64,000 bases of DNA from Zobellia alginiliquefaciens (GTDB lineage: Bacteria > Bacteroidota > Bacteroidia > Flavobacteriales > Flavobacteriaceae). The position numbers were made by a program, and so were the translations under genes. Shown in pieces: positions 53,117-62,807 of the stretch. The notes under the pieces were generated by a model. The model saw only the letters and a list, made by a program, of their open reading frames with translations, was not told the origin of the DNA and did not search any database. The stretch lies in assembly GCF_029323795.1 (NCBI RefSeq), contig NZ_CP119758.1:868001-932000 (forward strand), given 5' to 3'. Numbering within the stretch: the stretch's first letter is position 1; each line of letters begins with the position of its first letter.

Positions 53117-55375
53117 ATGAGAATAGCCAAACATACAGCCATAATACCAGTATTAATCTGCCTTTTGTTGGTTATCTTTAATGCATACCCACAAGAACAC
53201 CCTAATTTAATTTTAACCAAAGAAGGGGTACAAAAAATAAGGGCGGAATTAGGCACTGTTCCTCTTTTTGATGCTACGCTAGAACAGGTAAAATCTGAGG
53301 TAGATGCAGAAATAGAGCTCGGTATCAAAACTCCTGTGCCCAAAGATTATTCCGGTGGTTATACACACGAACGCCACAAACGTAACTTTTTAATTCTTCA
53401 GAAAGCAGGTGTACTCTACCAGATTCTAGATGATGAAAAGTATGCCGTATACATTAAGGACATGTTGTTCCAATATGAAGGCATGTACAAAGATTTACCA
53501 GTACACCCACAAACAAGGTCGTATGCCAGAGGTAAGCTGTTTTGGCAATGCTTAAATGATTCCAATTGGCTGGTGTATGTTAGCCAGGCTTATGATTGCG
53601 TATATAATTATTTAACAAAAAAAGAACGCAAACAACTTGAAAAAAACCTATTTAGACCTTTTGCAGATTACATATCAATAGAAAATCCTCAGTTCTATAA
53701 TCGTGTTCACAACCATAGTACATGGGGCAATGCAGCTGTAGGTATGATCGGACTTGTTATGGGCGATGATGAATTGATACACCGAGCGCTCTTCGGGATA
53801 GAAGACGATGGGTTACCTATTGGCGCAAAAGACAATGATGGTGGTTTCATTAAAGTAGAAGGACAGGAAGTAGGGTTTCTTGCCAATGTAAACGAACCAT
53901 TTTCTCCCGAAGGATACTATACGGAAGGCCCCTATTACCAAAGATATGCCATGTATCCCTTCTTAATATTTGCCGAAGCGCTGCATAATGTAAAGCCAGA
54001 TGTAAAGATTTTTGAATACAAGGATAGTGTTTTGCTGAAATCGGTTGATGTGCTTATTAACCTTTCTGATGCCGATGGCGAATTTTTCCCCCTTAACGAT
54101 GCCCAAAAAGGCATGTCCTACAAGTCTAGGGAAGTAGTAACCGCTGTTGATATTGCTTATCACTATGGAGGTCACAACCCTCAATTATTAAGTATTGCAG
54201 AAGAACAAGATCAAGTGTTGTTAGATGATTCCGGGCTAGCTGTAGCGTTGGGCATAAGAGATGGAAAAGCAAAAACGTTCCAGAAAAAATCAATCAACCT
54301 AACCGATGGTGCCAATGGTGATGAAGGCGGCGTTGGCATATTACGATATGGCGATGAGGACATGACCTTGGTCTACAAATATGCCGCACAAGGCCTAAGT
54401 CATGGCCACTATGATAAACTTTCTTTTTCACTTTACGAAAATGGGTCAGAAATATTACAGGATTACGGACTCGCCCGTTTTGTAAATATTGAACAAAAAG
54501 GAGGTGGCAACTACCTTAAAGAAAACACCACTTGGGCCAAACAGACTATTGCGCATAATACTTTGGTTCAAAATGAAACCTCGCATTTTGGCGGGAAATA
54601 TGAAGTGGGCAGCAAACACCACTCGGAGCTATACTTTTTTGATGCATCCAATCCTGAAGTACAAGTAGTAAGCGCCAAAGAGACCAATGCCTATCCCGGA
54701 ACGGAAATGCAAAGAACCATGGCCATCATAAAAGCCGATGGATTTGAAAAACCCTTTTTACTGGATATCTTAAAAGTAGAATCAAAAACAGAGAATAAAT
54801 ACGATCTCCCCTTTTACTTTAACGGTCAAATAATGCAGACCAATTTTGACTTTACGACACCTAAAACCTTAGAACCCTTAGGTTCCGATAATGGCTACCA
54901 ACACCTTTGGACGGAAGGAATTGGTCAACCTAAAGAAAATAACTCCAAACTTAGCTGGCTAGAAAAAGGGCATTATTATACACTTACCACTACAAGCTCA
55001 AAAAATGATGAGCTCCGTTTTGTACGGATTGGCGCCAATGACCCTGAATTTAATTTAAGGAGAGATGCCGGTCTTGTCATCCGCAGAAAAAACACACAAA
55101 ACACAACCTTCGTTTCCGTGATAGAATCTCATGGAAATTATAGTCCAGTATCGGAATTCTCCGTTAATTCAAATAGTGCAATTTCGAAAATAGAAATTAT
55201 GTTAGATACCAAAGAGTACACATCAATACTGATAGAAACAAAATCCAATGGTGAGCAACTAATGTTATTAGTATCTAACAAAGATAAGGGCGCTGATAAA
55301 GAGCATATTTTAAAGATAAAGGAAATTGTATACCGTTGGACCGGTCCTTTTCAATTTGTTACTATCAAGAAGTAA
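53117..55375 (+). CDS. PL17 family oligoalginate lyase (heparinase II/III-like)
   Basis: 752 aa with a signal peptide (IIPVLICLLLVIFNAYPQ). An alpha/alpha-toroid at about 30-370 has HNHSTWGNAAVG (N199, H200) and YYTEGPYYQRYAMYPF (Y273/Y274). The C-terminal heparinase II/III beta-sandwich at about 395-740 has GLSHGHYDKLSF (H429, H431) and KQTIAHNTLVQNE. These fit the catalytic Tyr/His and Asn positions of PL17 exolytic alginate lyases. It releases unsaturated monouronate from alginate oligomers, probably in the periplasm. It is followed by a convergent KdgF-like gene whose product would process the released sugar. Confidence 0.92.
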   Translation: MRIAKHTAIIPVLICLLLVIFNAYPQEHPNLILTKEGVQKIRAELGTVPLFDATLEQVKSEVDAEIELGIKTPVPKDYSGGYTHERHKRNFLILQKAGVLYQILDDEKYAVYIKDMLFQYEGMYKDLPVHPQTRSYARGKLFWQCLNDSNWLVYVSQAYDCVYNYLTKKERKQLEKNLFRPFADYISIENPQFYNRVHNHSTWGNAAVGMIGLVMGDDELIHRALFGIEDDGLPIGAKDNDGGFIKVEGQEVGFLANVNEPFSPEGYYTEGPYYQRYAMYPFLIFAEALHNVKPDVKIFEYKDSVLLKSVDVLINLSDADGEFFPLNDAQKGMSYKSREVVTAVDIAYHYGGHNPQLLSIAEEQDQVLLDDSGLAVALGIRDGKAKTFQKKSINLTDGANGDEGGVGILRYGDEDMTLVYKYAAQGLSHGHYDKLSFSLYENGSEILQDYGLARFVNIEQKGGGNYLKENTTWAKQTIAHNTLVQNETSHFGGKYEVGSKHHSELYFFDASNPEVQVVSAKETNAYPGTEMQRTMAIIKADGFEKPFLLDILKVESKTENKYDLPFYFNGQIMQTNFDFTTPKTLEPLGSDNGYQHLWTEGIGQPKENNSKLSWLEKGHYYTLTTTSSKNDELRFVRIGANDPEFNLRRDAGLVIRRKNTQNTTFVSVIESHGNYSPVSEFSVNSNSAISKIEIMLDTKEYTSILIETKSNGEQLMLLVSNKDKGADKEHILKIKEIVYRWTGPFQFVTIKK

Positions 55376-55527
55376 CAAGAATATAAGTTCTTAGGGAAAG
55401 ATATGTATGAGAAACCATAAGATTTAACTAAGGTTTGAGGGTGTCTTCTATACTATTCAGCACCAAAGATGAACTAATTAGGGTTAACCTATACTACTTT
55501 TAAAATCCTATTTATTAATTTGAATTG

Positions 55528-55588
55528 ATTCTATAATTTGATTTTTAGACCTTATTCCAATAAGAGAATGAAAACCAAATTATAGAAT
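55528..55588. repeat. 13-base perfect inverted repeat with nested hairpin
   Basis: ATTCTATAATTTG (55528-55540) and CAAATTATAGAAT (55576-55588) are perfect inverse copies. Inside the loop, CTTATT (55551-55556) and AATAAG (55559-55564) form a second stem. It lies between convergent PL17 and KdgF-like genes, so it could be a bidirectional terminator, although no T-run adjoins it. Confidence 0.5.
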
Positions 55589-55663
55589 TTCTAGTTCTCC
55601 CTTCAAATAGTTTTTTGTAAAAAAGAGAATTCGTTATTTAAACTGAAGAGGTATTTTTTGATA

Positions 55664-56038
55664 CTACTTTTTGTCTCCAAAATAAGAGACCCCATCGCCA
55701 CTTAAAAAATCTTCTCTTACAGGGCTAAATGTATCGATCAACATTCCTTCTTCTAAACAAACTGCACTGTGTAACAAATTAGGTTCAATGTACACTCCGT
55801 CTCCCGCTTCTACAATTTTCTTTTCGCCATTAATTTCAAATTCAAATTTACCAGAAACACAGTAGGTAGCTTGTGTATGAAAATGTTGATGTGGCGCCCC
55901 TAATGCTCCTTTATCAAATTTCACTTTCACCATCATAATTTGGTTATCGTAACCCAAGAATTTCCTTGAAACTCCTCCTCCAAGTTCTTCCCAATCCATT
56001 TCTTTTGTGATGATGTATTTTTCACTAAATCGTTTCAT
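55664..56038 (-). CDS. kdgF: KdgF-like cupin (unsaturated monouronate linearisation)
   Basis: 124 aa, a single cupin, as expected for KdgF. Metal-binding positions are H50, H52 and Q56 (PHQHFHTQATY) and H90 (PNLLHSA), with the usual GDGVYIEP turn between. KdgF-type proteins speed conversion of 4,5-unsaturated uronates, released by alginate or pectin lyases, to the open-chain keto form. Placement beside PL17 supports this. There is no signal peptide. It is on the opposite strand to PL17, and no TTGGTAAACCAA site was found upstream, so it may have separate control. Confidence 0.8.
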   Translation of the reverse strand: MKRFSEKYIITKEMDWEELGGGVSRKFLGYDNQIMMVKVKFDKGALGAPHQHFHTQATYCVSGKFEFEINGEKKIVEAGDGVYIEPNLLHSAVCLEEGMLIDTFSPVREDFLSGDGVSYFGDKK

Positions 56039-56893
56039 TTTTTTATATGATTTTTTATGATACTAATTACCTAAGCAAGATAATTTATTTCGGATAATTA
56101 AAGAAGAAAAAGCTAGGAATTATAGGGGTTAAATCCATATATTTTTTCGTTTTTTAATTCTGAATGTCAATACTTTACATATATTTATATAATAAGCGGG
56201 AAATAGAAAATAAATATCCATAATTCAGCATTTAAAAACGGTTTTTTTGTGATTATATCATCTTAAAATCACCTTCTGTATTCCTATTAAAATCTTCTAA
56301 GTACCACTACTTTTTACCCAAAAGTAGCTGCCAAAAAATCCCCAATTGAAGACTTGTTACACGAAAAATTTAATCCAGAAATTAAAATTGCGATTGCATA
56401 GGTAAAATTTAACATTATAAAACAGCCTTTTGACATGGATTCTTTAGTCGAAAAAGCCCATTTGGTATGCAAAATCACACCTCCAAGGTATGATAAACCA
56501 ACTACCTTTAACGATAGTCATTACATTCACATTTACTACTTTTTCTATTGGAATCACACTCTAAACAGTCTGTACATAGAATGCTATTTTTCTATGGGTA
56601 TTTTTGGAGAACATTTCACATCAAAAGAGCTCAGAAGTCGTTTACTTTATGGGCTCTGCCCAAAATCAAAAGGCCGGTAAGTTCTCATTTACAAGGACTA
56701 AAAAGTGAGCTATATAAAATTGCATTTATCTGTTTAATTAATAAATTCTCACCTAAAAAGCATTTAATAACCCTCATTGGCAACAGCCCTGTTTTATTGC
56801 CAATTAGATAAATTAACATCTTACAAAATACTAGATACTCAAAATACCATTGTAATTTTTCTAATATTATTTTTTTTTAACAAAGTATTAAGT
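56039..56893. other. Long AT-rich intergenic region before the SusC operon
   Basis: About 850 bases with no supported gene. Frames of 81 and 87 codons at 56435-56680 and 56548-56811 overlap in different frames and lack family features. A short peptide-like stretch (KSPIEDLLHEKFNPEIKIAIA) can be read near 56325-56400 but has no start; it may be a decayed gene end. The region could hold an unseen small RNA. Confidence 0.4.
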
Positions 56894-56936
56894 TATATTT
56901 GGTAAACCAAATTGGTTAACCAGTATGGGAAACCAA
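56894..56936 (+). promoter_or_regulatory. Promoter of the alginate SusC operon with triple operator (site 3)
   Basis: TATATTTG (56894-56901) is the -7 box and overlaps TTGGTAAACCAA (56899-56910). Two more sites follow: TTGGTTAACCAG (56912-56923) and a weaker ATGGGAAACCAA (56925-56936). The -33 is not a clear TTTG; a T-run lies at the right distance. The leader to the SusC ATG is about 340 bases. Confidence 0.65.
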
Positions 56937-57240
56937 TTAAAAGATAGAACAACTAGCGAGTATTAATTAAAGAAATACCTAATGAAAGTATAAAGTACAC
57001 AGAAAAAAAAAAGGACGGGCGCACACCCATACTTATAATTCAAATTACTTCATTCTGAAGGGAAGTAATACTAAGAACACGTACAACTTACTATACAAGC
57101 TCATTACAAAAACACAAAATTCAGAGACGTTAATGAGCTACGTGCTTTAGTAAGTTGATGATCAAATGAGATTCGCAAACCTTCTCATTGAGGTGTCGGG
57201 CCTTAAACCGATGAACATTACTAACTTAACATTAACACAA

Positions 57241-60200
57241 ATGAATTTAAAAGCTAAACTAACGCTTATAGCATTATTGTGCTTCAATTTATCGCTATTC
57301 GCACAAGACAACTACTCGCTGTCAGGTACAGTTTCCGATGAGGACAATGTTCCAATACCAGGAGTAAACGTCATTATTAAAAACACCACAACAGGTACAT
57401 CTACAGATTTTGACGGAGTATTCCAAATAGAGGTTTCAGAAGGCGATCTTCTTCAATTTTCTTACATCGGCTATGTAACCCAGACCATTGCTATAACCGG
57501 TCAGGAAGAAGTATCGATTACCATGACAGAAGACGCCAGCCAACTAGAGGAAGTTGTTGTTGTAGGTTATGGTACTCAGAAAAAATCAACGCTTACCGGT
57601 TCAATATCTAAAGTTACCAACGAAACTCTAGATCAAATTGCAGTTTCAAGGGTAGATGATGCTCTTGTAGGGCAAGTGTCCGGTGTTAACATTCAAGCCA
57701 CCAATGCAGAAGCCGGTGGCGCACCTACTATTACTATTAGAGGTATTGGATCGGTAACAGCAGACTCAGGACCTGCGCTAGTGGTTGACGGGATAATTGT
57801 AAGTTCAGAATTCCTTGGAAACCTTGATATGAACGATGTTGAATCTTTTGAAATATTGAAAGATGCCGCATCTGCCGCTATTTATGGTAGTGAAGGTTCT
57901 AACGGGGTTATTTTAATTACAACTAAGAGCGGTAAGGCCGGGAAAACAAAATTTAGTTATCAGACCTACACCGGTTACAAAAACGCTCACAAAAGTGATG
58001 ACTACTCAAAAAGTGTTTCCGATTGGGCAGCAAAAGAATTGGCTGCAACCGGTACGCTTTCCAATGAAACACAATATGCACAACTCTTAGTTAGCACTAC
58101 AGGTGTTGATAGAGACTGGCAGGATGTTTTCTTTGATGGAGGAACGGTAACAAGTCATTCCCTATCCGCAAGAGGTGGCTCAGAGGATACGCAATTTAGT
58201 GCCTCTTTAAGGTACTTAAGTGATGAAGGTGTGGTTATAACAGATGACTATAAGTTATATACGGCCAGTTTAAAGGTTAACTCTAAAATAGGAGAAAAAC
58301 TAAAATTTGGACTTAGTGCTACACCGTCCTTTACAAAACAAAGACGTTTACCAACATCCATACACAACCCTATACGCCAGTCGCCTTGGTTGCCAATATA
58401 TCATACAGAAGAATCTCTTCAGTTTATTGACCGTAGCGCTTATCCAGACGTTGGAGTTGGAGATTACTTCTATGAAAATCACTTATTAAACTTAGATATT
58501 AATGGTGATGGAAGTACAAGCAGACCTCGTACTTCAGGAGATTCAAACCCGTACGCACAATATGTTGAAAGAGAACATTATGAGTACAACACCAAACTTT
58601 TTGGATCAACGTATTTAAGTTATGAAATTGCAGACGGTCTAACCGCCAGAACTTCATTAGGTGTAACTCTTGAGCAACGAAAGAGAACAAGATATGATGG
58701 TACCATGTATCATGCAAGTGGTAACAGTAATGCCGCTTACTATTTAGCAAATAGGTTTAGAAGTAGGTTGATTTCCGATAACACCTTAAACTACTCTAAA
58801 ACTTTTAATGACAAACATGATCTAAATCTACTTTTAGGTATGACCGCACAAAGAAGGGTATCGGAAGAAAGTATTACTACAGGTAGCGGATTTTCCAATG
58901 ACCTGTTGAAAAACTTCCAAGGTGCTACCCTAGTCGATATACCTACTGAAACCAATACAGAGTTAAAAAAGTTGGGTTATTTTGCTAGAGTAAACTATGC
59001 TTACCAAGGAAAATATTTATTCAATGCCTCTTTTAGACGTGACGGGAGCTCGGTTTTTGGAATCGACTCCAAATGGGGTAATTTCCCAGCAGCATCTATA
59101 GGTTGGAACGTTTCGAAAGAAAATTTCCTAGCGAACAGCAATGCTATAAACAATTTAAAATTCAGAGCTAGTTTTGGTCTTACCGGTGCAGAGAATTTTA
59201 ATGTGGGTGATGATGTTGTAAATTCATGGCCATATTTAGCGTTATTACAAAACTCCAACGCGGTTGATAACGGTAATGTAAATGCAGGTGTTTCACCACG
59301 GAACATTGCCAATGCTTTATTACAATGGGAAGCATCAGAAGAATTCTCTGTTGGATTGGATTACGGGTTTTTCACCAATAGAATTTCAGGTTCTTTGGAT
59401 TACTACAGAAGAACTAGTGATGAACTCTTATTAAACAACCCTGTATCTTACCTTACCGGTTTTAACAATGGTATAGTAAACTTAGGTAAAGTTCAAAATA
59501 GTGGATGGGAACTAGAGGTAAGAACCAAAAATATTGTTGGGGAGAAATTCTCTTGGAATTCAACTTTTATCGCCTCTACTAACAAAAATGAACTACTCGC
59601 TTTTGGAGATTCCAACAATGCATTAATTGAAGATGACTATGGTAGAAACTCTCAATGGATCAACAGAATAGGAGAACCTATATCTTCCTTCTGGGGTTAT
59701 GTTGTTGATGAAGAAGCTTTTGATGAAACTTCCTTTAGAACAACGTATGTAGATAGCCCTTGGAACAGAATTAATGGTCAATCAGATGATACTATTGTGA
59801 AAGATCTAAATGGCGATGGGCTAATTACAGAAGAGGATAAAACTATACTTGGAGATCCATATCCAGATTTGAACTATAGCTTTACAAATGAATTTAAAAT
59901 AGGAGATTTTGACTTCTCTCTTATGGTTCAAGGAAGCGTGGGTGGCCAGGTAAATAATATTGGTGACCAATATTTCTATAACTGGTTTGGTAACAGAACC
60001 AGAAGTGGTGGTGAAGCAGAAGCAGTTGCAAACGGTTTAGTACCCCATGAATCTTTTATTCAAGAAAAAGTATTGACCAGTGAGGTCATTGCAAGCTCAG
60101 ATTACTTTTCATTAAGAAACGTAAACGTTGGTTATAATTTCCCTGCAGATGTAACTACAAGATTAGGTTTAGAAGGTCTAAGACTTTACGCCACCGCTCA

Positions 60201-60345
60201 AAATCTAATTTACTTAACTGCAGATGATTACCATGGCTTCAACCCAGAACATGTTGATGGTAGTAACCCAAGAGCATATGGCTCGCAAAGAGCAGGAACA
60301 CCAATATTTAAGACGGTTACTTTTGGTCTAAACCTTGACTTTTAA
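57241..60345 (+). CDS. SusC/RagA-family TonB-dependent transporter of the alginate locus
   Basis: 1034 aa from the ATG at 57241, which begins a good signal peptide (MNLKAKLTLIALLCFNLSLFAQ); in-frame starts at 57166 and 57211 add only a non-signal extension. A carboxypeptidase-like domain (LSGTVSDEDNVPIPGVNVII), the SusC signature EVVVVGYGTQKKSTLTGSI, a plug (GIGSVTADSGPALVVDGIIV, LKDAASAAIYGSEGSNGVILI) and a barrel ending TVTFGLNLDF follow. It should import alginate oligosaccharides with SusD. The SusD start is 16 bases downstream of its stop. Regulated by the triple operator upstream (inference). Confidence 0.93.
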   Translation: MNLKAKLTLIALLCFNLSLFAQDNYSLSGTVSDEDNVPIPGVNVIIKNTTTGTSTDFDGVFQIEVSEGDLLQFSYIGYVTQTIAITGQEEVSITMTEDASQLEEVVVVGYGTQKKSTLTGSISKVTNETLDQIAVSRVDDALVGQVSGVNIQATNAEAGGAPTITIRGIGSVTADSGPALVVDGIIVSSEFLGNLDMNDVESFEILKDAASAAIYGSEGSNGVILITTKSGKAGKTKFSYQTYTGYKNAHKSDDYSKSVSDWAAKELAATGTLSNETQYAQLLVSTTGVDRDWQDVFFDGGTVTSHSLSARGGSEDTQFSASLRYLSDEGVVITDDYKLYTASLKVNSKIGEKLKFGLSATPSFTKQRRLPTSIHNPIRQSPWLPIYHTEESLQFIDRSAYPDVGVGDYFYENHLLNLDINGDGSTSRPRTSGDSNPYAQYVEREHYEYNTKLFGSTYLSYEIADGLTARTSLGVTLEQRKRTRYDGTMYHASGNSNAAYYLANRFRSRLISDNTLNYSKTFNDKHDLNLLLGMTAQRRVSEESITTGSGFSNDLLKNFQGATLVDIPTETNTELKKLGYFARVNYAYQGKYLFNASFRRDGSSVFGIDSKWGNFPAASIGWNVSKENFLANSNAINNLKFRASFGLTGAENFNVGDDVVNSWPYLALLQNSNAVDNGNVNAGVSPRNIANALLQWEASEEFSVGLDYGFFTNRISGSLDYYRRTSDELLLNNPVSYLTGFNNGIVNLGKVQNSGWELEVRTKNIVGEKFSWNSTFIASTNKNELLAFGDSNNALIEDDYGRNSQWINRIGEPISSFWGYVVDEEAFDETSFRTTYVDSPWNRINGQSDDTIVKDLNGDGLITEEDKTILGDPYPDLNYSFTNEFKIGDFDFSLMVQGSVGGQVNNIGDQYFYNWFGNRTRSGGEAEAVANGLVPHESFIQEKVLTSEVIASSDYFSLRNVNVGYNFPADVTTRLGLEGLRLYATAQNLIYLTADDYHGFNPEHVDGSNPRAYGSQRAGTPIFKTVTFGLNLDF

Positions 60346-60361
60346 TCTAAAAAAACAAAAA

Positions 60362-61807
60362 ATGAAACATATAAAATATTTAATTTTTGTCATAACAGTG
60401 TCCGTTTTTGTTTCTTGTGATACGGATGAATACTTAAACCCTCTGCCAGACACGGCAGTTGCAGTAGATGCTTTTTTCCAAACTGATTCAGATGTATTAG
60501 CTGGGGTGATAGGTATTTACGATGCCCTTCAGGGAGTAAATGAAAATACGACCAGTAATATTGGTGATGTTAACAGAGGCGTGCAATTTGAACACCTTTT
60601 AACCGAGCATAGAACCGATAATACCAGAAATGCTACGCTAGAAGGTTCAAAAGCCGACTTTCACAGGTATACCGTTAATGCAAACAATGTGGAGTCCGAA
60701 GATTATTACGCCTCTATGTACGAAGTTATTTTTAGAGCTAATAACATCCTGAACTTTATTGACATAGCAGATGCGAGTAACCAAGCAAAATATACAGCAG
60801 AAGCTAAATTTTTAAGAGCATATGCCTACTTTAAACTGGTTAGAATGTATAGTGATGTACCCTTAATTACTAGAGTTGTAGGTCCTACGGAAAATGAAGC
60901 TCTTTTTACGAGAACCCCGGTATCAGAGGTTTACACTCAAATTGTGGCAGACTTACAAGAAGCAGCAAGTGTATTGGACAACTCTTCCAAATCAAGAGCA
61001 TCTAGAGCTGCGGCACAGGGTATTCTGGCCAAGGTATACTTAACACAGCCAAATCCAAACTACACAGGTGCTCAACAGATGTGTGAAGCAGTCATTAATA
61101 GTGGAAACTTTAGTTTACAAAGCAACTATTCTGATGTTTTCTATTCCGAATTAAATGATGAAATTATTTTTGCTGTACAATATGTAACTGGTAATAGCCT
61201 TGAAAGTCAAAGTTTTTCTTCTGAATTTACTTCAGGAGGTAGACGTCAAGGTCAAGAAGATGGTCAGAATATTGTAAACGATAATCTTATAGAAGCATTT
61301 GAAGAAGCTGGAGGTAACAGAACCGAAGTTTCTTATTTTACATTTCCCGATGCAACAGAAGTTACAAAGTTCTTGCCTGAAGGATCTGACGTTACCGCTA
61401 CACCTCCAACCTATGGCGGAAGTTCTCGAGATGCGGGTAACGACTATATCGCCCTGCGTTACGCAGATGTACTATTGATGCATGTTGAAGCTATTATGGC
61501 CGGTGGTGAATCCACCAACAACGCTGCCGCCTTAAACTCTTTTCAAAAAGTAAGGGATAGAGCGGGCTTAACAGCTACTGTAAGCAATATTACCAAAGAC
61601 GAACTTCTACTCGAAAGAAGGGTAGAATTGGCCTTCGAAAACCAAAGATGGTTTGATTTGTTAAGGTTTGGTGTTGCCGATGCCGTTTTAAGTGCACATG
61701 CCACCGAGCTAGGTTACGCATTTGATGCCAGAAAATTGTTATTACCTATTCCGGCAAGAGAAATAAATATTAGTGGTGGCCTTTTGACCCAAAATCCAGG
61801 ATATTAA
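60362..61807 (+). CDS. SusD/RagB-family lipoprotein of the alginate locus
   Basis: 481 aa from the ATG at 60362; an in-frame TTG at 60335 overlaps SusC and precedes the signal. The lipoprotein signal ends VFVSC (C19) followed by DTDEY, fitting surface export. The SusD core is seen in AEAKFLRAYAYFKLVRMYSDVPLI, AAAQGILAKVYL, DYIALRYADVLLMHVEAIM, FQKVRDRAGL, ELLLERRVELAFENQRWFDLLRFG and a final LLTQNPGY. It caps the SusC transporter and binds alginate oligomers (inference from context). Confidence 0.92.
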   Translation: MKHIKYLIFVITVSVFVSCDTDEYLNPLPDTAVAVDAFFQTDSDVLAGVIGIYDALQGVNENTTSNIGDVNRGVQFEHLLTEHRTDNTRNATLEGSKADFHRYTVNANNVESEDYYASMYEVIFRANNILNFIDIADASNQAKYTAEAKFLRAYAYFKLVRMYSDVPLITRVVGPTENEALFTRTPVSEVYTQIVADLQEAASVLDNSSKSRASRAAAQGILAKVYLTQPNPNYTGAQQMCEAVINSGNFSLQSNYSDVFYSELNDEIIFAVQYVTGNSLESQSFSSEFTSGGRRQGQEDGQNIVNDNLIEAFEEAGGNRTEVSYFTFPDATEVTKFLPEGSDVTATPPTYGGSSRDAGNDYIALRYADVLLMHVEAIMAGGESTNNAAALNSFQKVRDRAGLTATVSNITKDELLLERRVELAFENQRWFDLLRFGVADAVLSAHATELGYAFDARKLLLPIPAREINISGGLLTQNPGY

Positions 61808-61825
61808 TACTCAAATACTTAAACA

Positions 61826-62641
61826 ATGTATAAAGAAAATATTTTCAAAAAAATAAAATTATTGCTCTTAGGTATAGTTACAACGGGTTCATTCATTAGT
61901 TGTGATGACAGTCTTTTTAGAGATGATTTACCAGATGCTAATTCCAAGGTAGACACCGTATTTCCAGAAGCTAATTTTGATTATACAGCAGACCAAGAAA
62001 ATTTTAAGGTCATAAATTTCACCGACCTTTCTAGTGAAGCATCAACCTATGCTTGGGATTTTGGAGGAGGAGCTACTTCCACAGAACAAGATCCTACCCA
62101 TACCTTTGATGGGGAAGGAGTATACCCTGTTACTTTTACAGCCAGTGATGGAAACAATGAATCTTCGTCAATTACCATAGATGTAGTTGTAGAAGATAAA
62201 CTAGTATCAGCTTTTGAATGTGCAGATTTTAATTGTGATCCAAGAACTCCTTGGGGAGGAGGACGTGGTACAAGTACATATTCAGGAAGTTCTTCACCAA
62301 CACCTCCAGAAGGAAACGGTGGTGCTAAGATTAGTAGCTCTTCACAATTTCTTGATCAAACCATATTAGTGCTTCCAGGCAGAACATATGAGATCACTTT
62401 TTGGTACGTAAGTAAGTCTAGTGGTACATCTGCAGGAACATTGCTAATTGAAGATGCAGACAATCCTGATGAGCCTGCATTCCTAAATCAGGAAATTCCA
62501 TTATCCTCAACTGCTAGCTCCTATGAGCCCATATCATTCCGGGTTGAAACAGGAGATGCAACGGAAAACATGAGATTTAATATTGAATATGCTGGCACTG
62601 AATCTAGGTTTTCTAAAATCAGCATAGAGCAGATTGAATAA
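61826..62641 (+). CDS. PKD-domain surface glycan-binding lipoprotein
   Basis: 271 aa. A lipoprotein signal ends GSFISC (C26) followed by DDSLFRDD. A PKD domain at about 47-120 has STYAWDFGGGATSTEQDPTHTF and GVYPVTFTASDG. After it comes a beta-sandwich module at about 130-271 (ILVLPGRTYEITFWYVSKSSG, YEPISFRVETGD), likely a carbohydrate-binding fold. It follows SusD by 18 bases and is a probable surface alginate-binding protein. A hairpin follows before the next lipoprotein gene. Confidence 0.8.
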   Translation: MYKENIFKKIKLLLLGIVTTGSFISCDDSLFRDDLPDANSKVDTVFPEANFDYTADQENFKVINFTDLSSEASTYAWDFGGGATSTEQDPTHTFDGEGVYPVTFTASDGNNESSSITIDVVVEDKLVSAFECADFNCDPRTPWGGGRGTSTYSGSSSPTPPEGNGGAKISSSSQFLDQTILVLPGRTYEITFWYVSKSSGTSAGTLLIEDADNPDEPAFLNQEIPLSSTASSYEPISFRVETGDATENMRFNIEYAGTESRFSKISIEQIE

Positions 62642-62659
62642 TCAATTCTAATGAAATAC

Positions 62660-62705
62660 TACTATAGGAATACATTCCTTTTATAAGAATTGTATTTCTA
62701 TAGTA
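62660..62705 (+). terminator. Long hairpin between the PKD lipoprotein and the next gene
   Basis: TACTATAGGAATACATTC (62660-62677) pairs with GAATTGTATTTCTATAGTA (62687-62705) with one bulge and one G-T pair, loop of 9. No long T-run follows, so partial termination or RNA stabilisation is more likely than a full stop. Confidence 0.45.
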
Positions 62706-62807
62706 ATTAATATCACAACAGATGTATTTGCCTTTGTTGCCATTTGTAAGCTTTACCCGGCATACTAATTCAACAAAGAGAAACAAACCACATAAAAAAG
62801 AAAAAAA

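Noticed and set aside
56435-56811. Two overlapping 81- and 87-codon frames before the SusC operon
   Set aside because: They overlap in different frames, lack family features, and lie in AT-rich DNA; could be decayed sequence.
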